Origin: Thamnaconus septentrionalis
Lineage: Eukaryota > Chordata > Actinopteri > Tetraodontiformes > Monacanthidae
Length of the DNA stretch: 64,000 nt
NCBI GenBank assembly: GCA_009823395.1
Contig: CM020508.1
Span: 9,241,515 to 9,305,514, forward strand
Direction of reading: 5' to 3'
This document shows, one piece after another, positions 47,531 to 59,558 of the stretch. The stretch's first letter is position 1. Each line of letters starts with the position of its first letter. The position numbers and the translations under genes were made by a program. The notes below the pieces were generated by a model. The model worked only from the letters and a program-made list of their open reading frames with translations, did not search any database and was not told the origin of the DNA.

Positions 47531-48006
47531 TGTAATATGCTGGGATTATTATTTTCCTTTTTAAATAAATCGTACAAGGCTGAGATTGGTATGATTGACA
47601 CTCACATTGAAGATGACCGAAATTTTCGTAAATCCGTTCTTCCACAACATTAGTCCATCACTGGCACTGAGACGATGTTTTAGTTGTTACCATATTTAGA
47701 CATAAACAAATATATTTGTAGTACTTTACCTCCCGTATTGTACTTTCGTTCCACATCGCTGAACGCCAACTCGGCATTTACAGTATATTGGCGACCCCGC
47801 GTGGACACGTTTAGAAATGTGTCTTGAAGCAGGAAAACTTCTTGTCCGCTAGGTTTGTTTTCCTGACAATGTTTTCACCTTTTCGCAGAAGAAGACGTCT
47901 CTCGTACATCACAAACCCAAACGGCAAACAGGCACAATGAAGAAATGTTTGACCGCGTTTTCTTTTCCCACAATTCCTGCTAACTCGGAAACTCAAGCAG
48001 GATTTT

Positions 48007-48038
48007 TAGCCACTAGCCACTAGCCACTAGCTACTAGC
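48007..48038. repeat. (CCACTAG)n short tandem array
   Basis: Four to five 7-bp units of AGCCACT/AGCTACT. Confidence 0.85.
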
Positions 48039-49194
48039 ATGAATAACATTCTTTTAGGTAATCTTTCAAACTGCTCTCAGTTTATTACAGCGGAATAACA
48101 AAATGTAGCCTGCGTATTTGTTGTGTAACAGAGAGAATTTCAGTTCTGATTGGTTGTAGTACCTGTGTGGTACAGCTGATGGCAGTACAACTCCCTGTTC
48201 TGGCCCTCACTGTATCAGCACACTGACTCTGGATTAAGTGAGCATAACTGCAGGGCAGAGCCTTAATATCAGTAGGCAGGGTTTATTTATTTCGAGCCTT
48301 TAGTGCAACATGTTTGGAAAAAATGACTTGATGATCAACGCTGCATGTTATTGCGCTGCCATCTTTTCTATTTACAATAGGGATGTTTTCAGCCCCGGGG
48401 TCCCTCACCGCTGTGAACATCCAGCAGATCATTTCTTTCTCTTTCCTCTCTCCTTCTTTTATTGCCTTCCTCGTAAAGAAAAAAAGGAGTATTCTTCCTC
48501 CTGTTTCAGCCGGCAAATTAAAACTTGACCTACTATCTCCCCACACAAGGCCTATTAACCAGAAACCTGTGGCAGATACAGCGCACTTTTCTCTCCCCCC
48601 AGGACTATCCCCCCTATGTGAGATTATGAGCTGTCAGCAGCATCTGCAAGTCAGTGCTCAGGTTTAACCTCACCCTTCAAGTTGTGCTGGCCATTTGGCG
48701 TTTTCTGCAGCTCCCTATCCACCAGACTACATGAAGAATCGGTTTTCATCATTACCTCTGTGCATTATTACTGGTTATTGTCATAGCCCAACTGAGCAAG
48801 TTGGTGCATTTGCAGATGTTTCGGGAAGAATCAACAACAAAATCAACCTAATGGATTGATTTACTTTTTATTTGAGAATAACAATCATCCCATTGTGGTT
48901 GTCCACCCCCCCCCTCCACCCCCCCTTCATTCTGGTGAAAAAAGAAAAACCCTCCCCACCGAAAGCCTGGACTACTTCACAAATATTACCCAAGTAGAGG
49001 GGTCACTTTTGATCTCGTCAGGGTTTTGTCGTGCCGTCCCAAAGACTTGGAGGAGACTTTTTCAAGCGTGGAATGGCGATGGAATTCCCAGATACACATG
49101 CCTGTGGGCGTGAATGTGTCAGCGTCTGTTTTATGTGTGCCTATGTGTGTCACAGGGGGCATTTATTTGTATCTGCCTGCAAGGAGGAGAAGAG

Positions 49195-49234
<40 letters not shown>

Positions 49235-49318
49235 ATGGGTTCATGTGTGTGCGTGCGTGTGTGTTTTCGTATGTGCCTGTTTACATGTGTGTGTGTGTGT
49301 GTGTGTGTGCGCGCGCCC
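49195..49318. repeat. (TG)n/(GA)n compound microsatellite
   Basis: TG, GA and further TG runs in series, ending in a GCGCGC run. Confidence 0.9.
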
Positions 49319-49487
49319 ACACGTGCACGCGTGTAAGCATAGCGCTGCTGCTGATGTGGGTCATTACCCCCTTCTTTCCCCCTGGGGCCTTGCAGCAGGA
49401 GAGGATGGGGGTGGGGTGGTGGAGTGGTGGGAAAAATGGGGGGTGGGGGTGGAAATGAGGTGGCAGGAGGGGTTGAATATTTCTCGT

Positions 49488-49525
49488 GTGTGTGTGTGGG
49501 TGTGTGTGTGTGTGTGTGTGTGTGA
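49488..49525. repeat. (TG)n microsatellite
   Basis: About 18 TG units with one GG interruption. Confidence 0.9.
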
Positions 49526-49663
49526 AGGAGAAGGAGGAGGAGGAGGAGGCGGGAGCTAACCGAAAGGAGTAGAGACCAATAAATCACTTTGCCGTCTCTG
49601 CGCTGACACCCGGCTTGTCTGATGGGGGACAGGAAAGGGGTGGGAAGGATGGCTGGGGTGGGC

Positions 49664-49699
49664 TGTGGTGTGGTGTGGTGTGGTGTGGTGTGGTGTGGT
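49664..49699. repeat. (TGTGG)n microsatellite
   Basis: Seven tandem GTGTG/TGTGG units, a G-rich pentamer array. Confidence 0.95.
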
Positions 49700-50542
49700 T
49701 GGGGGAGAGGGGGCCGCATGACAACACTGTGGCCTTGTCTTCCTGTCAGTCAAACCCATGCTGGGCAAGAGCCAAACCCTGAGCCGCGTCCTCCAAGAGT
49801 TAAAAAAAAAAAAAAAGAAAGAAAGAAAGAAAAGAAAGTTTTGGGGTGGTGAGGCAGCTGTGATAAGAGTTGGAGAGCAAGCTGGGACGTCAGAAAAAAG
49901 CAAGAGTTGACCTTAATAAAGGAGCAACCGTCGGCGGTGCCCTTTTAAAAAAAATCTGTTCTGAAAAGTTCTCTCTCCGCTGCTGTCAGGTTTCAGCAGC
50001 TCTGAGCAAAAGGAGGAAAAAATCTCCCACTTCGCTCATCTCCGCTGATCAGAATTCCTTTGCTTGTTGTGAAAATAAAACATCATTTTCAAGATGGTTA
50101 ATTCACAACAGCTTAGAGCTCAATTAATGGGTTTTCCTCATGTGCCAAAACCAATTTTCTGCCTCTTCTACTGTTAGGCATAAATGAGATGCTTGGAAAT
50201 GAAATGAAAAGAGTGAGCCAGAAAAAAAAGAAGAGGGGGACTCTTCTTTCAGACTTAAAACAGCACAGCCTGTTCTGCAGGGGATGAGAATTCCCTCCTG
50301 TGTCTGAAATGGTCTCCTACCAGCATGACTCGTGCAAAAATTTGAGGTTGGGAGCAAAGTTTTTTTTTTTGTTTTCCTCCACTCAAAACAAACAATGGCC
50401 AGCGGCAAATGAGTGCAGCGTTGCTTCAACAACACTGGCCACAGGACGGGTTTGGTTAACTCTCCCACACACACCAGACTGGTAGCATTTACTGGTGCAG
50501 ATGTTGCCAGTTGACTTCTAATGAGGAAAAGAAGTCATACAC

Positions 50543-50640
50543 TTAAAGGCCCGGTGTGTAAGATTTAGCGGCATTTAATGGTTAGAAAGCACACTGCAAA
50601 CCATGTCGATGGTCATTTTGTCACACTTCATCTCACATCT
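50543..50640. repeat. MITE-like repeat fragment
   Basis: It begins 'ttaaaggcccggtgtgtaag', followed by 'atttagcggcatttaatggt', the typical start of the family also seen at 9921 and 21231. Confidence 0.6.
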
Positions 50641-51198
50641 TTCGCTTTTATATCAGTTGTAATATTGATTTTGAATCAAGAAACACAGAGGAGATGCGCG
50701 GTTTGACAAATCACGCCAGTTCTTTGTTTTTAATGACTTCCTGTCACTAAAAACAAGTGCATTTTATTTCATTTCAAAAGATCCCTGCTGAAATATGGGC
50801 CTATTAGACCACAAATGTCTCGGGCAGACCTTCTGCCAGTGTGAGAGACACAGCAGGATACAGATGACCAGAGACAACCAAAAACAAATGACTCTCCCTC
50901 CAAAGCCAACTGGATTTCATCGCCTCATTTCTAAAACCACTTCCTCCGGGATGCCGTCCTCACACGCTGTGTGACTAACCTTGGTTTGGCACTCCTGTTT
51001 CCCTCTCCAAATCCCAGTTATGAATGTCATAAACGCAGCCAGTCCCTTTCGACTGTATGAGGCGAGTGTAGGTGAGCGTGTGTTTGAATACATTTGGCAT
51101 ACGTCTGTATGAGCTAGTTGTCTCTTTACAACTTCACAAGTGGGCTAAAAAACCAAAAGACCCCATGGGGGCTGTTGGGACCATTGTTTCTCCGTGTG

Positions 51199-51200
<2 letters not shown>

Positions 51201-51264
<64 letters not shown>
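51201..51264. repeat. (TC)n-(TG)n microsatellite
   Basis: About 25 TC units followed directly by TG units. Confidence 0.95.
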
Positions 51265-51380
51265 GTGGTTGTTGTGGGGTAGAGGGGGGAAGGAGGGGGC
51301 ACTGTGACGTCCCGCTGCTTTGAGGCGCTGTTGTGGAGAGGAGAGCAACGAGTTGGTGTATTTAATCACTGGCGCTCGGC

Positions 51381-51455
51381 CAACACACACACACACACAC
51401 ACACACAGGCGGACACACACACACATAATGACCAGCAGACACACACACACACACA

Positions 51456-51530
<75 letters not shown>
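51381..51530. repeat. (CA)n microsatellite array
   Basis: Three CA runs with short interruptions; the last is about 35 units long. Confidence 0.95.
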
Positions 51531-52030
51531 CATGCTCCTTCATCTGACCTGCCAATAGCAATAATATGTGTCCTTCACTTATCAGTCTCTATCATCTATT
51601 ATTACGCTGACCCACCACCAACACCAGCAAGTTCGGTGCCCCCCCCATCTCCACCTCTCCCACCTCCCCAACCCCCCCCACCCCTACAACCCTCTCCTCC
51701 TACCCCATGCCCCCACCCACATGAAACATCTCCCTGTTGCAGCAGCAGCCAGACTGCAAAGCGCTGCATTCCTAAGGACTTTTTTTTTCTCCTTCTAATA
51801 AATGTGATCCCAGAATCCGGAAGGGGAGACCAGAGCTGGGCATTAAAATTCATGGGGGAGGGAAAAAAATGGCAATAAAATCTGCCTCTTGCTTTCTCTT
51901 CCTCTTCCTTCCTCTTCCTTGTCTTTCCCTCTTTTCGCGTCCTCTGTTCTCCTCCCTTCCCTCTCTTCCTCTCTTACCACTCGCTCCCCGCGCATTTCTC
52001 TCTTTTTTCATTCCCTCACTCATCTGCTCT

Positions 52031-52093
52031 ACACACACACACACACACACGAGAACACACATCCACAAGGCATGCTGGCGCGCGCGCTCACAC

Positions 52094-52136
<43 letters not shown>
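52031..52136. repeat. (CA)n compound microsatellite
   Basis: CA runs separated by 'gagaacacacatccacaagg' and a GCGCGCGC step. Confidence 0.9.
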
Positions 52137-52137
<1 letters not shown>

Positions 52138-52994
52138 TTTTTCATCACCCGTGTGCACTCTCCCCCTCGTTCAATCTCTAACCCTCCCACTGGCTCGTCT
52201 TTCTCTGCATCCCCCCTGCTGTCCTTCATCCTTTATTCTCCTCCTTCTCCTCCTCCTCCTTCCCTCCCTCCCTCTGTCTCCCTCTCTCTTTTTCACACAC
52301 ACGCACAGACACACTCACACACACACACACACACATACCATCTATATTTTCCAACTCCACCTCTGGCAGGTTGTGATTTCCACTGTCAGAAATTGCTTTT
52401 TCAATATCTCTCTCTCTAATTATGAGCCCCGCCAAAGGGATCGTGCCACCAGAATACCAATTTTTTTCACCCCCCCCCCCCGCCCCGTCCTCAAAACCCC
52501 CTCCCTCCCTCCCCCACCAACCAACTCCGCAGGTAACAACAACAACATACACATTAGGTATGTGGCCATGCAAACCTTGCAGCACCTTCCTTATTTTATT
52601 CCTAGACTGCCTCCTCCTCCTCCTCCTGCTGCTAATGTCTTCACTCTTTTCCTTTTTAATTTGTCCCCTTGTGGTCAGGATTTAATTTTTGACATTAAAA
52701 AAAACAAGCATAATGCAGAAAGTGGGGCAAACTGTGCCCCCCCCCCTTCCTTGGGAAATTTAAAGGGAGTGGGGGTGGGGGGGGTTAAGAATAGACAAGG
52801 GCTGTGAGATATTCCAATGCATTGATGGTTTGCGGCGAGGAAAAAAAAAAAAAAGGAAAACCACTGAATCTTGATACAGCCACCACCACACAACTCCTCA
52901 ATCACTCCCCTCGCACCCAGGAAGGGGTTAAAACCTCGCCGAGCGCTTGTAGTCTTGCCGGATTGACGCGAGGAGCTCTGCGCCAGCCACGCCT

Positions 52995-53100
52995 GCGCCA
53001 ATCAGGAACCGGTCAGTGACGCCCCACGTGGGGCTCCTCAGCGCCGATTGGCTGCCGTGTACCAGTGTTTACTGTGCCGAGGACGAGCCCCACGTGGAGA
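52995..53100 (+). promoter_or_regulatory. tle upstream promoter module: two E-boxes, two CCAAT boxes
   Basis: A 14-bp perfect palindrome GCCCCACGTGGGGC lies at 53021-53034. A second GCCCCACGTGG follows at 53087-53097, so the CACGTG cores start 66 bp apart. CCAAT is at 52998-53002 and its reverse ATTGG at 53047-53051. The block is GC-rich and non-repetitive inside a low-complexity region. CACGTG binds bHLH factors (MYC/USF, also HES types); CCAAT binds NF-Y. It lies about 1.4 kb before the tle start codon. Confidence 0.55.
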
Positions 53101-54154
53101 ATTCATTCAATCACTGAAAATATTCTGTGAAGCCTCCCACCCCCACCCCAACCACCACCTCTTCTAAAACACCCATTGCATTTTTTGATATTATAAACAA
53201 TAATTAAAAAAAAACACTCCTTACATTAGAGTCTGATTAAAACGCATAATCAACAAAAAAAAAAACAACGACTAAAAATGAATTTGTAAACAGCATCTTT
53301 GTTTTTTTTCTCTCTCGAGGCGCTCTTGTTTTCACCCCCACCCCACGTCCACCCCCCACCCCAACTTTAAAAACGCAAAGGGTGGATTAAAGGGGATAAA
53401 GAGGGCGAAAATAAAAAAAAAAGCCTATCAATAGGTCTGCAATTCTAATAAAACAAAACAAAAAATGTGGAGGGCAGGGGGCAGTAAACCGTGCTGCTGC
53501 ACCCCATCCCCACCACCACCACCACCACTCCCCACCCCTCCCCCTCCTTAAAGAAAAGCCTCTCATATGTTATGTCCCATTGAGGATCAGAGTTGGGGGT
53601 GGTGTTGGAGGGGGTGCTGCTGCCGCTGCTGCTGTTGTTGGAGCAGGAGAAGTGAGGCACTGGGAGTGTTGTGTGAAAAGAGTTGAGGGCAGCGAGAGCC
53701 AGACAAAAGAGGCTGCGGCTACATTCAGTGCGCCGCCGCCGCCGCCGCCGCCGCTGCTCGCTGACCGTCCGTCCTCCGGAGCCACTAGCAAAAAAAAACA
53801 ACAACCCCCAAAACCTCCAGTATAGCACAGGCAAGCGGGATCCTCCTCCTCTGGCCTGCGGACCAGATACCGGGGACAGGAACACCTATTTCTGGGTCGC
53901 GCTATTATATTGTTTTTTTTGTTTTTTTTTTCCACTGGGGAAGACTCGGCGGGGAGAGTTTCCTGCCTCTCGGGGCGGCTTCGTTTCTCCTTCCACCTCT
54001 CGCTGCTACTCGGCGGTGCTCGCCGGTTTGCGGGGCTCTGTATTTTTTTTTTTTTTTTTTTTTTTTGGGTAGGGGTAGTGGTGGTGGAGGAGGTGGAGGT
54101 GGGGGAGCTGGAGATAGAAGCCAGAACAAAGGAGTGTTTGGTTGGAGCGGGGGA

Positions 54155-54213
54155 ATGAGCGAGCCGAGACTAGCTCTGCCGTTTGCCTTTTTGAAAGCGG
54201 GCCAAATGCCTCT

Positions 54214-54217
<4 letters not shown>
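54155..54217 (+). other. upstream ORF in tle 5' leader
   Basis: ATG AGC GAG opens a 20-codon frame (MSEPRLALPFAFLKAGQMPL) ending TGA at 54215-54217, about 190 nt before the main ATG. It has G at -3 and A at +4, a moderate context. It matters only if transcription starts upstream of it. Confidence 0.4.

Positions 54218-54249
<32 letters not shown>
54215..54249 (+). repeat. (GA)n microsatellite in tle 5' leader
   Basis: About 17 GA units directly after the upstream ORF stop. Confidence 0.95.
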
Positions 54250-54251
<2 letters not shown>

Positions 54252-54409
54252 CAGCACTAGCGTCGTTTTCCCGACGAAGCTTGCTAACGTTCCAAGCGGG
54301 AGGAAGAGGGGATAGAGGAAGACGAAGAAGAAGCAGGAGGACTTAGAAGGAGGCGGAGGAGGCGAAGAGACCTACGCCGGGGAAAGAGGGTCACAAGTCG
54401 GCGGCTACG

Positions 54410-54433
54410 ATGTTTCCCCAGAACAGACCACCG
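54410..54433 (+). CDS. Groucho/TLE corepressor, first coding exon (partial gene)
   Basis: Seen: ATG with A at -3, eight codons MFPQNRPP, then the strong donor GTAAGT in phase 0, at the end of a long CpG-rich leader. A first coding exon of about eight codons reading M(Y/F)PQxRxP is characteristic of TLE genes. TLE proteins are nuclear corepressors with an N-terminal Q tetramerisation domain and a C-terminal WD40 propeller that binds WRPW and Eh1 peptides. None of those domains lies in this window; exon 2 (the FKF..DRIKEEF block) was searched for up to 64000 and not seen. Linkage to mier2/plpp2 (human 19p13.3 carries TLE2 and TLE5) favours a tle2-type gene; the paralogue stays open. Eight residues are thin evidence, and the exon structure carries much of the weight. 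Confidence 0.65.
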
Positions 54434-54711
54434 GTAAGTCTCCACCACCAACACCAGCACTAGCACACCGCCGGCATTGTCTAATATCCGGGTCCCCGGT
54501 TATATAAAACACGCTCGTGGTGGGTTCTAGTTGTGTTTATTGTTGGTATTTTTTCTCCCACCGAATCTAACGGAGCCCGAGTGAGTGAGCGCAGCCTTCA
54601 AATGTTTCCCTCTTTGTCATCCTCCCAGTGTGTTTCCGGGAGGACTCACTCCTCTCTGGGGAAACATGATGCTCTTACATAGCATGTTGGGTGTCTTCGT
54701 TTCACGCCCCG

Positions 54712-54712
<1 letters not shown>

Positions 54713-54764
<52 letters not shown>

Positions 54765-54823
54765 ATCATGGTCGGGCTGTCTGTAATGGTTTACCGACGT
54801 CCAACTTTGCTGTGTTTTCTTTC

Positions 54824-54872
<49 letters not shown>
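54713..54872. repeat. two (TG)n microsatellites beside tle exon 1
   Basis: TG runs at 54713-54763 and 54827-54872, about 25 and 23 units, separated by unique sequence. Confidence 0.95.
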
Positions 54873-54874
<2 letters not shown>

Positions 54875-56309
54875 CAGGTAGTCAGTTTAGAAATCTGGCG
54901 CCCTTCCACATTGTTAGTCCAGATGATAAGGTGTGTGCTCATTTGGAATTTGAAGCCTTCACTCCTGGGTTTGTCCTTTTATGTAATCACAACTTATGCA
55001 AAATTCAAAATAAATCATCTTTCCTCCACTCATATTGACTGTGAGTCATGCCCCTGATTTGCTGTTTTTTTTTCCTTCTTCGTTTTTTGCTTCGTGTATA
55101 CGAGGCAGCAGCATGTTGCTGCTTTATATATAAAAAGCAGCTACATCACAGTCAGTGTTGTGGATGTGAGAATGAATCACGAACGGGCATGGTTTACTGG
55201 CACACAGATGGACCTCTGTGAGGTTGAGACCTGTGTTTGTGCTGCAGGGCTTTAATTTGTTTTAGTCACGTTTAGGTGGAGAGCTTTCGAGCTCGCCTGA
55301 AATACATAAACACCGGTGCTCCAGCTGTGTGAAGTATCAATTAAGACCTGCTCATTTGCCTAACCCTCATCTACATCCCTCAGCCGTGCCACCCTGCACC
55401 CCACTGCTGACTGTGCTTTGACATTCGTGGCCCTTGCATAGAAACAGGATTAAGCCCATATGCATGTGTGTGTGCTCAGATAGCCCCCCCTGCCGCCCCC
55501 AAAGATTTTTTTTTAAATTTGCGTCATACACATTGTTCAAATTGCACTTCCGTGATGTGCAAACTCTCATTCCAGCCGGCACTTCCTGCAAGCGATAAAA
55601 GGGATCTTGTGAGCACCCCCCCGCCCGCCCGCCCCCTACCCCCTGCGCCCAAATATACAGCACATGCACAAACACCACACACGCCAGCAGCTGTGTGTGT
55701 GTAGTGCTGCAGGAGGGAGACTGTGGCTCTGTGGTTTGCACTGTAAACCCAATCCCTCTCATCCAGCCTCTCCTCGCTGTGTTCCCTGCGAGAGCTCCAA
55801 ACCACATCTTAATGTATGGGCAGGCATCCCAGGGTGAGAGGAGCAGACTGCGGTGGGACGGGGTGGAATGTTTAGACCCGCGGCCTCGTTTCATTTCCAC
55901 CCCTTTGCAGATCTTGCCAGCGCCGTGCGAGCGGAGCGCCCTCGGAGGGTCGCCTGGCCATCGGCAGTGCTTGTTTGCACCTCCAAGTGAAGGGCCACTC
56001 AACCCTGGCAGACTGTTACGATCCCTCAAATGAAAGGCATGGCCGTGACCTTTTATCACCTGTTAGCGGTCTCCTGTGACAGATGTGTGCCACGTGTTTT
56101 CAAAGTGCTACTAACAAATGAACTGTGTTAAAATGAATTTAGGTAAAGAGAAACAAGAGAAACTGTTCCCACAGTCTTTGGGTTGCTGCCAAATTTTGTA
56201 ACTTTTTACCAAAGCAAACATCCAAGGTGCCCTAGTTGACACATTTTTGTTTTATTTTTTCTTTGTCCCAGACGCCAGCAGAACTCCTTTGTTTTAGCAA
56301 TTGACAGTT

Positions 56310-56790
56310 GCTGCGTTTCCATTATGGGTTTTCGTAAAATAGACAAAGCACAATTGCGATTTGCAGGTCTTTCCATTGAATGCTTCGAAGCGCATAAGCC
56401 ATAATTCTCGTAAAATATCGTCCCGCGAGCTGCGATCGTTTGTTTGCCGTCAAGAATGGTTGTTATATTTTTCGCTTACAAACATACTTGATAACATACT
56501 TGTAAAAAATATTCCGTCTCGTCCACCGTCGAAACCTAACGCGACATTTTCACTTGAAGTGAACTGGTCACGTGACCTGCGTACATCACGTCTGGTGACG
56601 AGTAAATGCGGAAAAAGTGTTTCCATTACACTTTTGTGATATAACTCTATAAAGATACATTTGAAAAGCCACCTCATGAGAGCGTTTAAAACCCTTTCGC
56701 AATATTTAAGAGGTTTTTTGAAATTTAGGCGTTTCCATTACCAGTTTTTTATTGCAATATTTAGGTTTTGTGCAATTTTTGGGGTAACCA
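56310..56790. repeat. 'gcgtttccatta' fish repeat
   Basis: The motif GCGTTTCCATTA recurs at both ends (56313 and 56730), with partial copies inside (near 56370 and 56620), in a block rich in 'cgtaaaata' and 'gcaatattta'. This matches my memory of a dispersed fish repeat with such termini. The class is uncertain. Confidence 0.5.
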
Positions 56791-59039
56791 GAAAGGCAGA
56801 TTTTGCTCCCTGGTAACAGACAAAAACACTTTGTTGTACCTTCAACACGCAGAAGGAGCAAAACAACCCAGTGTTCAGTTGGTGTCAGAGGATGGAGCAA
56901 ACCCCCCCTGACTGGTGGTGTTGTTTTCACTAACCCAGGACAGTTCTCAGATGATGATCTCCAAGAGTGCATGTTTCAGCGCAAAGCAAGCAAAAGAAGT
57001 TCAGGATGGTCTCTGCAACTTTGCAGATAAGATCGGGTCAGTGTCTTCTTTAAAAGGCTTTTTACGCATTAAGTGCATTACAAAATACACAAGAACCTCT
57101 TATGAGATAATCTAGTTATGTGAACAGATGAAGTAACGTTGGATTGGCCACGTTACAAAGCAGCTCACAGGAAGCCGCGTAAATGTGTCAAGATTACACG
57201 CTCCCGATTGACTTCACGGTTTTTGCTAAAAATAAGAGACCTGACAAAAGAGCGAGTAGAAAATGGAGGCTTCACTGTCTGAAACACTTCATGTCCGTCA
57301 CAATCAGAGAAACACGCAGGCTTCCTCAGCAGACTGGAAAAGAAAAATTGAATTGAAACAAAGCCAAGTGTCAAGTAATTAAGACACAATGTGTTGGTAC
57401 TGTCATCATACCTTGTGAACATTTAAATTGCTCCTCAAGGCTAAGAAGCTCTAGATGCTCCAAGGTACAATTGGAGCTATTAGCAGGTTTGCTCTTGCTC
57501 ATATGTGCACTGATTTTTTTTTAAATACCTGCTTGACTTTTTTTTTTTAATTTTTTTTTATTGTCGATAAAGTGGAGCTACTCACTGGGAAGAATTCTGT
57601 CATAATTAACCACACTGAAGCCTTCTAAAGTCACAATAAGGCTTTTCAAAGTCAAACAGTTCTGCAATTAGGACAACATGGTGGCTAATTATTATGAAAA
57701 AATCTTGGTGCAGTGGTAATGGTTATTTGTAACATATAATGCTAAACACGTAGACACTAAAACGTAATTATGTTTAGATCATCTTTCTTTTATGTGATTT
57801 ACGGAACATGCTTGACTAAACTATAGCAATGTCACAGTTTGTTTTGCTGAGATTTGACCTCTAATCACATTATTTTCTAATTGTTCTCATCTGGACTTGG
57901 ATGATGTGATTATTTTCAGTGTTTTCCCCAGTGGATCTTGCTGGAAAACCAAATTCTATCTGGCCACCAAGGACTGAAAGTTCAAACTAAAAGAAGCTAA
58001 TGACATTCTGAGGACGTATTTTTTATTCCTTATCGCCCTGTTGGAGCTCTGCAGACGCCAGAATTTTCAAACAATTTTTTTCCTCTCTCCCCTCATCGCA
58101 GTGTAAATGTGCAGAATGACTGTCTGGAAAGGCAATTACTGGTGCTCGTGCCACAGATTCCTGCTTAGCGCGTCGCCAGATTGATGGCTGTTTGTTTGAC
58201 CTGTCTGATGAGGCAACAGACTGTGAGCCTTTCCGTAAGATTAACAGTTTGAAAACTGGCAACGATGCCAAGAAACTTTGGCTGTAGAATGAGGTAAAAT
58301 TGTGTGTTAGAGATTTGATTTTTAAGGCAGGCTGTCATCATGGTACATTTGCTTTTTTAGTTCTAGACCTAATATCTAGTTGAGGGTTGACCAATACATA
58401 CCAATCCAAATAGAGATGTGGTGAGGCTTTGGCTGGCATAATTCAAATATCACTCAAACAAACAAAGCAGTATTTATTAGAAATTTGTGTATCTGTTAAT
58501 TAAACATAAGAAATGAGAAGCAAAATAAAACGCCTTGGGACACACAGGCGTAAAAACATCTTTGTAAATTCATTATTATTATAAATTCATGAAAGTTCTC
58601 GAGCACAAATTCGTATGCACTTTCAGACGTCAGGCCTGTTGTTGTTTTATTTATTTAGTCTTGGAGCAGAGCAGCTGGGACTGTTCAGTTCTGGTTCTGT
58701 CAGAATGCGTCGTCGGTCCACCTCCAGCACGTCCGCAGCGGAGAGCGCGCAGACCCCTTGCCGGAGTCTCGCCGCCCCCTCTCAAGCCGGCGTGAAGGCG
58801 AGTCTCCACTCGTCCACTCCTAGCATGCTTTTAGCTCTTTATCACTACTGTAGTCCGGCGGGTGAGTGTGGGGCTATCGATCAGCAGCTCGGCCGCTTTG
58901 CTCAGCCACTGATTAGATGGCGAGAGAGGGAAGGCAGCGGCAAACAAGAGAAAAGAGGCTGGTGGGGGAGGAGGTGGTGGTGGTGGTGGAGGGGCGTCAG
59001 GTTTACACAAGCAGTGTCGGAGCCGCCTCTCTCTCTGTG

Positions 59040-59300
59040 GAAGGAACAAACGAGCTGGGGGGGTGTGGGGTGGAGGTGGTAGAGGGGGGAGGTGGTGGTG
59101 GGGAGTGGGGGGGGGTTACCTAATAAAAGAAGGCACCTCCAGCAATTAAGCCAGCTGACAGGCAAACTGTGGCGCTGCGCTAATGTGGGCTGACAGCAGG
59201 GAAATTTGAATAACGAGGCTTGCGGGAGGAAGGAGAGGGGGGTGGGGAGGCGGAGGATGAGTGGGGGAGGAGGGGGAGGGAGTGTTGGGGGGAGAGAGAG
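59040..59300. repeat. G-rich low-complexity tract
   Basis: Repeated runs of 3-9 G separated by 1-4 bases at 59057-59115, and a second purine-rich stretch at 59225-59300. The first meets the usual G-quadruplex pattern. Confidence 0.8.
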
Positions 59301-59532
59301 GCTTTCGCTGAGAAAGATGTGTCGCTAATGAAACAGGTGCCTGGCAGCCCCCCCCCCACCTCTTCTAAACGGTGGAATCATTCAGAGATTATCACCGTGT
59401 TTCCTTTCTTCCTTTTTTCCTTTTTTTCCCCTCCAGCCCGGAGCCACTTCAGGCGAGGTGGAGGTGGAGGTGGAGGTGGGCACGGCGAGCCCCGCGCCCC
59501 CTCTTGCCAACCGCAAAGCCGATTGAGCGAGT

Positions 59533-59558
59533 GGTGTGTGTGTGTGTGTGTGTGTGTG
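59533..59558. repeat. (TG)n microsatellite
   Basis: About 13 TG units. Confidence 0.9.

Larger units (their letters stand above)
42886..52900. other. plpp2-tle intergenic stretch
   Basis: I find no supported exon over 10 kb. It holds a complete hAT MITE, two MITE-like fragments and, from 48.9 kb on, a dense run of simple repeats. The long frames at 49150-49719 and 51869-52807 are translations of CA/CT repeats. Confidence 0.65.
53101..54409 (+). other. tle proximal promoter and 5' UTR
   Basis: CpG- and CNG-rich sequence with a (CCG)n run near 53731-53752, poly(T) at 54043-54066 and (GA)n at 54215-54249. The transcription start is not visible. A 20-codon upstream ORF lies at 54155-54217. Confidence 0.5.

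Noticed and set aside
49150..49719. 189-codon open frame, - strand
   Set aside because: Translation of TG, TGTGG and GA microsatellites (THTHTH, HHTTPH).
51381..51530. Regularly spaced CA blocks, which could be mistaken for a repeat-spacer array
   Set aside because: These are interrupted dinucleotide repeats in a vertebrate genome; there are no constant repeats with unique spacers.
51869..52807. 312-codon open frame, + strand
   Set aside because: It is a read-through of CT- and CA-rich low-complexity sequence, giving Ser/Pro/Leu and His/Thr runs. No domain and no splice context.
55367..56059. 230-codon open frame, - strand in tle intron 1
   Set aside because: No domain, no splice-site pattern, and a Gly/Arg-rich run from a C-rich patch.
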